A DNA stretch of 64,000 nt from Oscheius onirici (taxonomy: Eukaryota > Nematoda > Chromadorea > Rhabditida > Rhabditidae), in contig OW051469.1 in assembly GCA_932521025.1 (NCBI GenBank), positions 6,770,398-6,834,397 of the forward strand, in the 5' to 3' direction. Below are positions 35,736 to 47,224 of this stretch, in pieces (within the stretch, counting starts at the first letter, position 1; each line of letters begins with the position of its first letter). A model generated the notes under the pieces. The model made no database searches, had not been told where the DNA came from, and saw only the letters and a list, made by a program, of their open reading frames with translations. A program made the translations under genes and the position numbers.

Positions 35736-35892
35736 TCATAACACTAAAATGAGGCAGACATATCGTCAGTTGTTTATGTTACAGTCTCTCTCAGTTTAGA
35801 TAAGGGAAAATAATAATTGGCGTCCGAGGCAAAACCTCGCTCTGCGTATTCTCCTTGAAGAACTCAAAATTATTTAGTTTTCTTTTTAAAAT

Positions 35893-37999
35893 ATGTCCAA
35901 TCCAGCAGACTTGAAGGTAATAAACTTTGAAAAGTGTTTTTAACATAAAACTCAGATTGATATTCGAGAAGATGAAGATCAGTTCCAGAAACTTCAAGAC
36001 TGCGTAGACGTTTTGGTAGCTAGTGGATACTTTCGGGCGAGAATCAAAGGACTGTCTGCTTTTGACAAGGTACGCCTTTCTGACTGCATAAAAGTCCATA
36101 AAACATCTTTTGTGAAATGTTTAAATCTCCGAAAACAGATAGTAAGTGCCCTCTTTCAGATTGTCGGAGGAATGACCTGGTGTCTATCGATCTGTAATCT
36201 CAGTGTAGACGTTGATCTACTGTACTCAGAGTCTGCTACAATTGGACAGAAAATGTAACATTTCTCACGCGTAAACATTCCGATTGTCAGAGCCCTGACC
36301 GAGAAAATCGTCACAGTTCTTACTCAGCTGCAATGCCCTCATCCTCTGGAGCCTCATCAGATTCAAGGACTCGACTTTATTCACATTTTCCCGGTTATTC
36401 AGGTAAGATATTTTGAGTACTCACCTCATTTTTCAGTGGCTGGTCAAAAAAGCAATCGAGACTAAAGCAGAGCAAGGAGACGACATCACGGCTCTCTGTG
36501 ACCATCTTGTCCAGTGCGGATCTTCGAAACAAGAGGTTTTCTGCTATTTGTTTTGTTTCAGTCTAGTTTCAGAACCTTGGACGTCAAAAGTTCGAAAACT
36601 TTGTCTCACAAACTCATCCTGAGCGAGTTCGAAAACGTGGTCCGAATACCAAACCAGTCGATTTGATTCAAGATGCAGCATGTACCATGGCGGAATTTGA
36701 AATGTAAGCCAGCTTTATTCGAGTCTGAACTAAAATTTTAAGGACAACGGAATCCGTATCTCATCCCGAATATGAAGAAGTTGAGCTGAATTTGGAAGAG
36801 ACCAAAAGGGACAGGATATCAAAGACAAGATTCAAAAATCTGTTAGAGTCTGTTGTGACGACGTCTTCTGAGCCGGTTGATGAAGCGGCAGATCTTAGGA
36901 AACAGCTTGAGAAGGTATTCGCTATATTCTCGAGCAAGTTGTATTTTTATATGTAGATTCAAGAGGAGACTAGGAAACTGGATGACGCAGCTGCTGTTGC
37001 AAAAGCCGAACGAGATGCTGTTGACGCGGTTAGAAGAGAAAAATTGTTAGAAAGACAAAAGAAAGAAGACATACTGGCAAAATATTCGGAAAAGTAAGTT
37101 ACTCGGAATTGAAACCGTCAGATTCTTCTTCCGTTTCTCACTTTCTCTTCATCAACCAATTTGTCTCTTATTCCCTACGTTTATAGAGAAATAGCCGACG
37201 TGACGCAACTTCTAGAAGAGTATCAGAAAGCTGTTCAACGGGAGAAGACCTTCAAGATGTCTTGCCGTGAAGAAATGGACAAAATGGACGAGGAAATCGA
37301 ACAGTTGCAAAACTTTGATCAGCTTTCAGCAGAGAACAAGGTGAGTCGTAAAAATTCGGGAGCAAATCTTTCCTCAGACTGCTGCCGAAGAAGAACTGGA
37401 AGCGGAAGTGGCTGATCTTGAAAAATCAGTCGCACAGAAAAGGCTCCAATTGGCCCAAGTTACACGTGAAGTGGCTTCTCTGCAGCGACAGTTAGACAGC
37501 ATTCCGTCGCAGCTGGAAATGACTCAGTACCAGCAGAGAATCATCGAACTTTACAATCAGAGTAAGTTGTCTCTTTTGCCTTTATGAATAATGAATCAGT
37601 GGCAAGCAAACACCGCCAAACGAAGCAGTACATCACACTTCACAATACCTTGATTGATGTTCATGCCTTCATGAAAGGAGAAATTGGCATGTTGAACAAG
37701 ATTGAAGAGGTTCTTCCTCAGTGAGTAGACTCTTCATTCTATCAAAAACAAGTTCCAGTATTGCGAAAGAATCGAATCAAGATGCCCTGCTGCAAAACCT
37801 GCACGAGATTCTTCGAGCTGTTGAGGGGAGTCATGAGAAGTTGAGCAAAAAGTCGTCAAATCTGGAAAAACAGAAAACCGAACTGGTCATGGAACTGGCT
37901 CAACTGAAGGAGAACGAAGCCAAGTTCCACCTAGTCTCTGAAGAATTCAAAGCGGCCTGTCAACAGAACGAGAAACTTTTGCAACAGCTACAGTCTTGA
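35893..37999 (+). CDS. CCDC93: CCDC93 homologue, CCC/Commander endosomal recycling complex
   Basis: Coiled-coil protein which, with CCDC22 and COMMD proteins, supports retromer/retriever endosomal recycling in animals. ATG 35893 begins MSNPADLK, spliced to [20 protein letters not shown]. The N-terminal globular (NN-CH-like) domain shows [16 protein letters not shown], the LTEKIV block, and [19 protein letters not shown], a diagnostic CCDC93 stretch. [17 protein letters not shown] follows. From about 36730 onward the protein is almost entirely heptad coiled coil, rich in Glu, Lys and Gln, ending [10 protein letters not shown] at 37999. About ten introns of roughly 40-60 bp split it. AATAAA follows soon after the stop. 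It shares a very short divergent spacer with the FAD synthase gene. Confidence 0.87.
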
Positions 38000-40511
38000 C
38001 ACAAAATAAACAATTCTTATACTAAACTGAACAAGGAAGTCTCGACCTCCGTTTGTGAATAATGTCTGTCTGCCGCCTCGTTACCCTCAATTAGTCGCTG
38101 TTTCACCAGTTGTCATGGCGCCTTCCAGTTCGAATATCACAACTGTTTGATAGGTCGCCTGCTTTTTTCTTCCCATGGGCTTATGCTGCTCTACAAGTGT
38201 CGTCGTTGTAAGTCTGTTTTCACATGTGTTAGACGAACATATATTTCTGGGAAACAAACACTACAATCTTCAGTTGTTGTCACTTTCCTGGCAGAAATAT
38301 ACTTTGAAAGGATGGGGGTCATCACAATTTGAAATTGTGAGATAACTTAGCTTATATTATACTGAACCATCCGCAGTTCAAAAAACAAAACACAGTACTG
38401 CGTAGGCAAAACGTGAGCAGGAGTGAACATTCAAATAATTTCATTGATATAGGCGACTAAACAACATTGGTTTATGTTCGGAAACTATTGTTTTCTTCAC
38501 AGAAACAGGAAATAGAAAGAGACAAATTATTTGAAGAGTCATTGTGTTTGTCACAACTTACGTTAACCATTATACGGAGTGATCATAAGGGACTTCTGGG
38601 TCTTAAAAATTTCTGTAAGTTGCTATTAAAAATACAACTTTTGTTCCAACTGTATTTGTCTTTCCTTCTGTTTGAGCAAAAAGTCTATTTATCACAAAGA
38701 TTTCCCCAAAGTGTTCGAAAAACGGTAACTACTTCCTCCTTTTGAATGTTGTACCGATATTAGGGGCCTGACAAACATCTTCTAGGATTAGCCTTTGTAG
38801 TAACACGTGCCTCAGCTGTTTATCTTAAACCGAAGTTATACTGTATCATCCTCGAAACGTTAATAGAAACGAGCCACCTGCACCTTTGGCGTCATCAGTT
38901 AGTAGAATTAGGCACGTCACCGCTCGCCTTCAGTACATTATTCCTCTCACTTCCAATCGCAAATGTTTCCATTGCCATTTTTCTTATCAACCCAGTTTTT
39001 TCTCGAATTTGATGAGGCTCATCAAGAGTTGATAGGGCATTCAAGCTTGAAGATTAGAGAATATTATGAATGGGGGAAGTTTAGCAGAAAATGAGCACTT
39101 TTGCAAGAGTCCCGTTCTTTTTTCTTGGAACTTTGATCGGAATTGAAAGATTCTCTAATGGTTGTCCCGTTTACAAGCATATGGGTTCTCGGCCTACCAG
39201 GGAGTTACCGTAAGAGGCTGCTTCTATTTCACACTTGCTTTATCAGAATTACTCTGACCTTGAAAATTAGAGACGAAACGCCATAAAACACCTACTTTTC
39301 AAAAGATTCTAAAGTCCAAAGTCCCTGTTTATTTATGGTCCAGCTTCTGCAAAAGGAAATATCTTTTTATCTTTTTGTTTGCCTGATTTTCAGGATCTTT
39401 ACTGTTTACATTGTTTTCCATTTCTACTACTATAAAATGCTTGATCCCACAGTGAATTCATGCTGCAGAAACTAGTAAACAGGACATACTAACATGTTAG
39501 ACTCCCTCAAAAAATGTCTGCACGAATATTCTGAGATTGTACCAAAGCAGGCCGATTGTCGCAACTTGCTTCTATTATTAGGCCATTATTGCGCTGATCG
39601 TTCGGAAACATTAATTTTTCATCATCCTACTTACCTTAGTTCACCCACAACAGCTCTCCGCTTCTCAGAATTCATTATTAGCTATTCAAAGCGGCTCACT
39701 TGGAAAAAGAGACAGTCTGGAAAGGCTAAGATTTTTGCCCTTTCCTACCCAATTGTTTGTCTACTCCATCAGCGCTCCAAACCAATAAACGCCAGTTTTT
39801 CTACGAAATATTATGAGCAGATAATAAAATTTCCTGAGTCCTTTTGTAATTGTTAGCAGATGAGTAATTCTCATTTGAAAACGGAAGGCTGTGTAATTTC
39901 TGAAAGAGTATCAGAGATCTCTTTAGGAAGAAGGAACGGCGAAAGTCTTCTGAATATTAAATAACAACCTTACCCCAGAGGATTTGTATAGTCTAGGATG
40001 TGGCTCAATAATACCGACTCATAATAACCTGATCGTTCTCTCCGCTCACTGCCCTTCTCTTTTTAAAGAATACTCTTCTTATAGTTTAATCCAACCACTC
40101 TAATCCTATATATCTGGCCACTGTCCCTTTCAAAACTGTTTTCGAATGGAATCTTCCTCGCGTTTTGCGACTTATATTCTTGACGAGACAGAGGTTTGTA
40201 TTCGAATCTTGCATCCTTGCACAATGTCCGCTAAATAATTTACTCGATTTGTGCACATGGACTAACGTAAAACAGCTGCAAGAGGCCACAGATGACTGAA
40301 TCACGCGTCGAGAATAAAATTACACTTTCTGTCCATGAAATCATGGAAACGGGGATTACCTTGCAAGTCTTTTTCTCGTCGAAATATCTTTGTCAGTCAC
40401 GTACCGGAAGCTTAAAATATCACGAGAACATTCCCATTCGTGACCTCACTATCTCTTGATGAAAACAAGTCCAAACTTCAGGTAGAGCAGTTAGAGGCTA
40501 CTGCTTCGAGG
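38000..40511. other. Intergenic; one unrecognised 120-codon open frame
   Basis: Between CCDC93 and the G-alpha gene. A plus-strand open frame at 39494-39856 begins MLDSLKKCLHEYSEIVPKQA and ends FPESFCNC. It has no signal peptide and no known motif, and its AT-rich setting means it may be chance. The rest holds no recognisable gene or repeat. Confidence 0.25.
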
Positions 40512-42126
40512 ATGGCCAATCTTCAGGATCAACAACCGTCCACCTCGCACGAAAATAGTAGCAGTGCCTTCTCTTCACTAACCTTTCGGTTTCTCCTCTG
40601 TGGTCGAGCAGCGGGAGTGGAAGCCCAGATTCATAATAGGTGAGTCCGACTTTCTGCAAATCCCATCCAAAAGTTCCAGAGTCCAATCCCAGTTCAATCA
40701 GGCTGAGCTGATGAAAAGAAACCAAGACATTGACAACGTGTTGGAGAAGGACCGAAATATTATGAAGAGAACTCAAAAGATTCTTCTCCTGGGAGGACCA
40801 GAATCTGGGAAGAGTACCATCTTCAAACAAATGAGGTAATTCAGAGGAAGATTGTATGAATACATCAATATTTCAGAATAATCCATATGAACGGCTTCAG
40901 TGAGTCAGACTACGTGAACTATCGCTATCTAGTCCATTCGAATCTCGTAGACTCGATGGTCCAATTGGTCCGGGCAGCGGAAGAATTCGAATATGAGCCG
41001 GACGAATCAGTTCTTGTAATAAGATTAAAATTTACTTCGATCAAACAAAATGTTCAGGGAGAACATCAATTCTTCAAGGTCTACAGTAGACAGGTCCGCA
41101 TAAACGAGGTCGAGATTACGTACCAGCTGTCGCGATGTCTTCGCTGTCTATGGAATTCCGATTTTATTCAGAAAACGTTCCAGAGGAGGGACGAGTTTGA
41201 TCTCCTTGACTCGGCAGAATAGTTAGTCAACCTTTTCGAACTTCTACAGATAAATTTTAGTTTTCTCAACGACATGGACAGGATATGTGCTCCCGAGTAT
41301 CGTCCCGGAGAGATGGATGTCTTGAGATCGAGAATACCAACGACGGGAATCAATGAAATCGAGTTCCCATTCAAAGAATATATTTTGAGGTAGAAACAGC
41401 CCCATTCTGACATATTCTCGATTTTCAGGATGGTCGATGTTGGCGGACAGCGCAGCGAACAGAGAAAATGGATCCATTGTTTCGATAACGTCTCTGGCGT
41501 TCTATTCATCGCAGAGATTTCTGCATATAATGTCAAGTAAGACATTGAAAGTCTTTGAACTGGAAAAATTCAGAATCGACGACGGCGACGAGATTGTCGA
41601 AAGACCGCCAGTGAACCTTCGCGAAAAGATGGAGCGGAAAAAGAAATATGAGGTTCTTGAGTTGGAAATATTCAACGAAGATCTATTTTAGAACAAGCTC
41701 AAGTACAGTATGAGACTCTTCAAACGAACCGCCAATAACAAGTGTTTTGGCAAAAAGACAGCTATGATTCTGTTTTTGAACAAGTTTGACATTTTCAAAG
41801 AAAAGCTAGTTCGGACCCCGATTACTGTCTGCTTCAAGGAGTACAAAGGCAAACTGGGAGAGTACAGTAACTCGAAACTTTTTAGGGGATCCAGGTGCAA
41901 TTGAGGCCAGTGCCAAACACATTGAGGAGCGTTTTTCACGACTTGTCAGTGCGGAAGTGCTCCAAGACAAACAGCTCTACGTTCATTTCACGAACGCGAC
42001 CGATACAAGGAACATCGATCGCGTCTTCGAAAGCTGTCTCGACGTAGTGTACGTAGTTTGACATGCAACTCAATCGAAACCAATTTCAGCTTCAAAACCA
42101 ACATGGCTCGTGTCGGCTTTTTGTGA
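40512..42126 (+). CDS. Divergent heterotrimeric G-protein alpha subunit
   Basis: GTP-binding signal transducer of the G-alpha family. G1 is [19 protein letters not shown]2 SRIPTTGI with the switch-I Arg and Thr, G3 [12 protein letters not shown] with the catalytic Gln, G4 LFLNKFDIF and G5 TNATDT. The C-terminus is NMARVGFL. Departures: a proline in the P-loop where others have Gly (Gly42 of Gi1); a chosen start ([12 protein letters not shown]) lacking the Met-Gly myristoylation site; Asn instead of Cys in the G5 motif; and an extended acidic/basic loop after EISAYNVK ([14 protein letters not shown]). Introns are about 40 bp, except near 41867-41885, where only a 19-nt removal keeps frame. The class is unclear. 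The N-terminal exon boundary is uncertain. Confidence 0.87.
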
Positions 42127-42508
42127 GCAATGTGGGTGAAGGATAACGTATCTTACAGGCTTTAGTGCGCAGTGAGACGACACTACTACGCGATCCTTCT
42201 CTCGTTTTCATCAGCTCAACAAATCCTCTGGGTTACTGTTTATATCGCAAATCTTCCTCGTGCATATCAATAAAGAATTTTATGTTTTTTTCTGCAGTTC
42301 TGTTTGATTGCTTATGTGAACTCGACGCTCGGTAGTGGACAGTAGCAAAGCCCTATCTGGTTTGTTTCTATTTAAAATACGAAATAAGAACAGACACGTG
42401 CCTATCTGTTTAATACTTCGTTTCCATTTCGTTCGGGAATCCATGGCTACTAGCGGTCTTTACTTGGAAACCCTTAGTAACTCGACCAGGCAGCCCTCAC
42501 AGCCGACC

Positions 42509-42887
42509 ATGTTCCTGAGTTCAATTCTCGTTCTCAGTAAGAATATTTAGCATTTCCATTTCTGTTTACAGCTTTCCTGTTTTCGTCTGCTACCACGGAC
42601 AGCAGCACTTACAGTACGACAGTTGACTCGACTGTCAGTATCTTCAGTGGCGTGGATGACGACCACTTTGCCAACAATTCGACCTCAATCAATGGAACTT
42701 CGACCTTTGTGGCTATCACCACAACCCAGAAGACTGTCTTCTTTGCCTGTGCTGGTAGGTAAACACTATTCTGCACACGTATAATGCAGGAGGCTCGTTC
42801 ATTCTTCTGATGTTCCTTGCCATCGGTACCAACATGAGTGACATCTACAGTCAAAGAAAACACGGAATCCGAAGAACACACGCTTAA
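42509..42887 (+). CDS. Small Ser/Thr-rich type I membrane protein
   Basis: Unrecognised protein of about 100 residues. ATG 42509 starts a signal peptide (MFLSSILVLS, continuing across a 33-bp intron into FLFSSATT). The short ectodomain is rich in Ser and Thr with potential N-glycosylation sites (NNST, NGTS). A second intron near 42755 leads to one membrane helix (GSFILLMFLAIG) and a short basic tail ending GIRRTHA at 42887. Signal peptide, glycosylatable ectodomain and a single helix argue for a real surface protein. No family was recognised. It lies about 380 bp downstream of the G-alpha gene, in the same orientation. Confidence 0.55.
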
Positions 42888-45012
42888 CAGATCTGTCAAA
42901 ATAAGATCAGTTTTGTTATCAATCGCCAGCCGTGTTCCAAAACGTTCGAAGGTCGCCCGTCAAGCTGGCGCCACCTTTCCGAAATGCTGGAAAAGTGTCA
43001 TGAATAAGATTAAAATTGTCGCTTCATTCCACAAGCGCTGCGCATGACAGAACCGAGCAAAATTGTCCATCAGACGTTCTGAACCATCGCTGCAAATTAA
43101 AACCAGCTGTATCCAATCGACACTGAACTCTCTGATATCGAGCGGAAGTCAAAACCATGGTTTTACCGCCGTCTCACACTTCGTTCTCACCTTAACGTGT
43201 CGTCGAAATTATCAATGAGAGTACATCTTCTGTACTCTAACAAGCTGTGACCCTCCAAATCGAATGATCATAGCCTCATAGTTAACGGTCGTGCGTTTCA
43301 GTCCCAATGGTCATTTGGAGTAGCACTATTGTTAGCTGAGAGACAAACTCAGTCACGAAATGAAAAAAGAGAAGAAGCATGTGACAGGAAATGTCCGAGA
43401 CAGATGGGGTTCAAAACGGGAAGTGACCCCATGTTTGTGCGCGATCTTTACACTTTACACTTTATGGGGGACAAGACTGACAAAAAGCGAGAGCTATAAA
43501 GATTGACGATAAGTCTTTCGGATAAGTTCCTTCTTAGTTTGTCTCAAACTCTGTTTGAAACTAAGGCAGTTTTGCTGGCAGCTTTTTACACTTACTATTA
43601 GAAGCGTCGATTACAATTAGAACTTATAAGAGATTGGGTAAATCCTTATGAGCTGGTTAATTATCCAGTTTGTAACAGTCTTTAAAAACCTCTTGTTTGG
43701 ATAGCTAAAAACCGTAGCCCCGATGACGCGAGTTCATATTCTCGAATCCCTCTCTGTTTGCCCTCTTCTATTTTGGAGAACGACAGTCCTAGATAGTTTC
43801 TGGTTTCCTTTTTCCTTCCTCAAAAATAGACGAAAAACAACAAAGCTTCCCGTCACGACTTTTTTCTGAAAAAATCTCCTGGCCAGTGAAAGTGCAAACG
43901 CTTGTTTATGACTTCGGGTCTCGGATCATATCAATCAGTTCTCTTATGGCACTTTCTGCCCCACTGAACCATGAGAAAGTTAGTTATTTGGGAGAGATAC
44001 GGAAATGTACTGTGTGGGAGAAGTGACAGAGTCGTTTATTACCTTCTCCGCGTAGCTATACAATCAGCTGAGAGAAGAGAAATGTATAGGTGAAAGGTTA
44101 ACGGTGAAAGCCCTGCCTTTTACCCAGTACTTTTCTGACACATGAAACACTTCTCCAGCCACTAATTGCAGCAAACTATAAATATTCAGTTGCAGTTTTA
44201 TTCAAAAGTAAAAGTAATTTTATAGGATGTCTCAAAACACAGTAATTGCATGAATGTTTAGTTATTAGTTGCAGTAATTTATTATTTTGGACTGTTGACT
44301 ATGGACTTTCATGTATCGTCAAAGTTCCTGTATTTCTACTCATCCACATCTAAATTTTATACACACATCACAAACTGAGTTGAAGAGTTTTTTCCGTTCC
44401 CTGGTTTATCCAATCAGTACGATTACAACACGTTCTTCTGATTAGTTTCAGTGTCTTCCCTATTAGTGTTCTCGGCATCAGCTTGTCGGCTCGAATTTAC
44501 ACTGAACCCCGACACGAACCTTTGGTCTAAAGGCCGTGGGAAAGTGACTTTTCTTCATTATTTTTGGAGGAAATCTAGTCCCTGGAATTCTTATTGTTTT
44601 GTAATAATAAGAGAAGGTGGAACACACAGGCGACGAAAAACAAACACGTTGTGCTAATTTGTGACCTGGGGCGGAAATTAAAAACGACAGTTAGGGGGAA
44701 AGTACAGAAACAAAATTATAGTCAAGTAGAAACAAAACGAGAAATCATGAGAAAAATGAAGACCTTGGCCAATACTTCCTTCTTCTAATCCGCCAATTTT
44801 GGGATTTTGAAAGTGCCAAAGATTGGCCCAGTGGTCATTCCCGATGCCCTTCTTTCCCTCTCGCCCCCGCTTCTCGTTTCCAGCTCGTATCCAGTCTTCC
44901 CACCTACTACCAGTAGCTCTCTCTTTTCCAGGGGGTCGTGAGCGCCGCCCACCAGCCGTCGGAGTACAAAAGGAGAAGGTCGGGAATTGGGAGAAGCATC
45001 GAGACAGTCATC
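42888..45012. other. Intergenic, nothing supported
   Basis: About 2.1 kb between the small membrane protein and the MIG-18-like gene. No open frame here shows a domain or consistent splicing. A stretch near 43710-43770 superficially resembles part of a tRNA but does not fold. Candidate promoter sequence for the next gene lies toward 45000. Confidence 0.35.
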
Positions 45013-47224
45013 ATGTACTCACTAGCTATTCTTCTATTGGCAGCAGCATCTGTTCAAGCCTACGGAGACAGGTAAGGCTTTTCTGATATTTTGTTGGATT
45101 CTTTAGTCTTGAATTTTGTTCGTCTTCTTCAAATCTTAGAGATCCTTTTTTTTATTTACCTCTAATCTTGAAACCGAGACCGCAACATGTGTTAGAAGAA
45201 GGAACGAAACCAGTGCCATGTAAATTCTGGAGAGTACAGTTTTACAGTTTTCCCCAATATCAGCTTTTGAATAGCCTTTCTGAAGAACGATTAGAACGTT
45301 CTTCCTGTCTCTGAAGATAAACTAATGCAATCATCACCCCTGGAAAAGCGGCAGAGCTTATTTCCCAGTAGAACTACGAAACTGTGTAGAACACTAAATT
45401 GTAGTCGAAAGAAACATAAACTTTACTACTCCAGACGTCCGTCCGCTAAAGATTTCAGTAGCAAAACCTTCCGTGTTTACTTTCTAGCAACAATGATCAG
45501 TCCTGGTCAAGGGTGTGTAACAGACTTCAAAGTCTGTTCTCTGCAGTCTTTGCCCCTCGTTTCCTCTTACCCCGTATCAATTGTTTCCATCTAATTAGAT
45601 CTGCTCCGTCTTTCGCCTTCTCTAAGCTCAAGGTCACCTGAAATCAACCAATTTTTAGAAGGGCCCGTGTACTTTCTTTTCCGGGCGTCGTAAAGCCCAT
45701 CTCCGCCCGCAATTGATGGACTACTTCCGATTCTTGTATATTTCACCTTTTTGCAGTCCGTATCTGGAAACGCCCGCTTTTAGTTATATTCTAGTTTTTC
45801 CGAGGGAGGTGGCTTGCAAACTGATTCGCGAACTGAATAAGAAACTTCCGATGATGATAGCGAGAAGTAAATTGGAACGTTGCAGATGTTGGAGCAGTGG
45901 TAACGGAGGTCCGGCCAAGTGGTGGAATGAGGGAGAGCGTCTGGATCGAGGCAAATTCTGGTACGAGTGTCATCGGGGACAATTGAGAGCCATGGGCTGT
46001 TTCGGAACTGACGGACAGCGTCTTCCGATTGGAGGAACATACAATGCTGGAGGCTACGAAGTCACCTGTACTCTTGGTTAGTTTCTTTGGTTCTTCCCAA
46101 CCCTCCGATTGTCTAGGAAGTGACGGCTATCTCCAGTTCAAATATTCGGCCTGTATTTCCGCTGACGGCCAGCGTCGAATGCCCAGAGAGACTTGGGCCG
46201 ATCCAGCTCAACTCTACTACTTTACCTGTGCACCCGACCGCGAATTCTTGAAGATCCGAGCCGAAGGCTGTTACACCCACGACAAGACTGGCAAGATGAA
46301 GATTGGCGAGAGTTACGACCATGGAGACTACAGGTACACAGTTCCTTCTCGTTTACAACCCGTTTTTTTTCAGTTACGAGTGCAAAGTGAACTCTAACGG
46401 AAGTCTCCAGCTGTGCAGCGTGGGCTGTGTTCACGACGGTCAACGCTACAAAATCGGGGATCAGTGGCATGTAAGTGCGCGGGGGTGTTTGAACTATTTA
46501 GTGTGACCGGTTATGGTTAGCCTCTTCTAGCACATAACGACCTCTAAATAGTTCAACTTCCGCCAAAAGAATTTCGGTCTTTTCAGGAGAATGACTTCGT
46601 CTTCTACTGCAAGCTGAACAAAGGACGTTGTTCCAAAAGAAGCATTGGCTGTGTTCACGAGGGAAAGAGTCTCTACGATGGAGACCGATACCGCGACGAG
46701 CAGACTGTCTATCAGTGCGAGGTAACTTTCTACTGGGACTTCAAATCAAAGGAGAAATCACAGATTCGTCAAGATTCCTACGGACAGAAGCCTGTTGGCT
46801 GCGTATCCAGGGACCAGAATGGACGTGCCGTAGACCGTGTCATCGGATGCAGATGGTATCTTCAGACCGCCGACTCGAAAATCGAACAGACTTGTGAACT
46901 GGATGGCGGAGCCACGAAGATTAACACTGTCGGATGCATCTATAGACACAATGTGAGTTTTTTATGCATTTCTAAAAGTTTATCTTCGTTTTTAGGGATA
47001 CGACACGATCTTCCTGAACCCCGGCAGCTACACGATCTGGAACCTCCCCCGAGTGCGCAATCAGTCCATTGGTCTCGCTTGCAAGGTTTGCAACTTTTTT
47101 TTAACACTTTTCATATAAACATTTTTAGCGAACAAGCTACGGAGCGGCTCTGGAGACGTTCGACGTGAACCGATTACACGAGATGACCCAAGGAATGAAG
47201 TACGATCTGCCTCGCGGCAAATAA
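45013..47224 (+). CDS. Secreted MIG-18-like protein with repeated fibronectin-I-type Cys modules
   Basis: Extracellular protein. ATG 45013 begins a signal peptide (MYSLAILLLAAASVQAYG). The first intron is unusually long (about 45072-45887) and splices in frame (GDR to CWSSGNGG). At least five repeated modules of roughly 40-60 residues follow. Each has the pattern C..G..Y..G..W/F.Y.C....G....GC, for example KFWYECHRGQLRAMGC, YECKVNSNGSLQLCSVGC, FVFYCKLNKGRCSKRSIGC and VYQCE. This matches the fibronectin type I-like modules of nematode MIG-18 proteins, implicated in cell migration and extracellular matrix. The C-terminal part (GYDTIFLNPGSYTIWNL to LPRGK) is less repetitive. No membrane segment is seen, so secretion is inferred. 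The stop is at 47222-47224. One intron contains a hairpin repeat. Confidence 0.78.
46488..46556. repeat. Short inverted repeat inside an intron
   Basis: TTGAACTATTTAG (46489-46501) and its exact reverse complement CTAAATAGTTCAA (46544-46556) flank a 42-nt spacer. The spacer itself partly pairs (ggttatg with cataac). The structure nearly fills the intron between exons ending at about 46470 and starting at about 46588. It could be a tiny MITE remnant or a structured intron. Confidence 0.65.

Noticed and set aside
39494-39856. Plus-strand 120-codon frame as a gene
   Set aside because: No homology, no signal peptide and no conserved motif by eye; retained only as a note in the intergenic entry.
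43700-43770. tRNA-like stretch
   Set aside because: Some tRNA-like words occur, but no acceptor stem, D-arm or B-box can be aligned.
45325-45594. Plus-strand 89-codon frame inside the first intron of the MIG-18-like gene
   Set aside because: It carries no cysteine module and splicing around it keeps the protein in frame.
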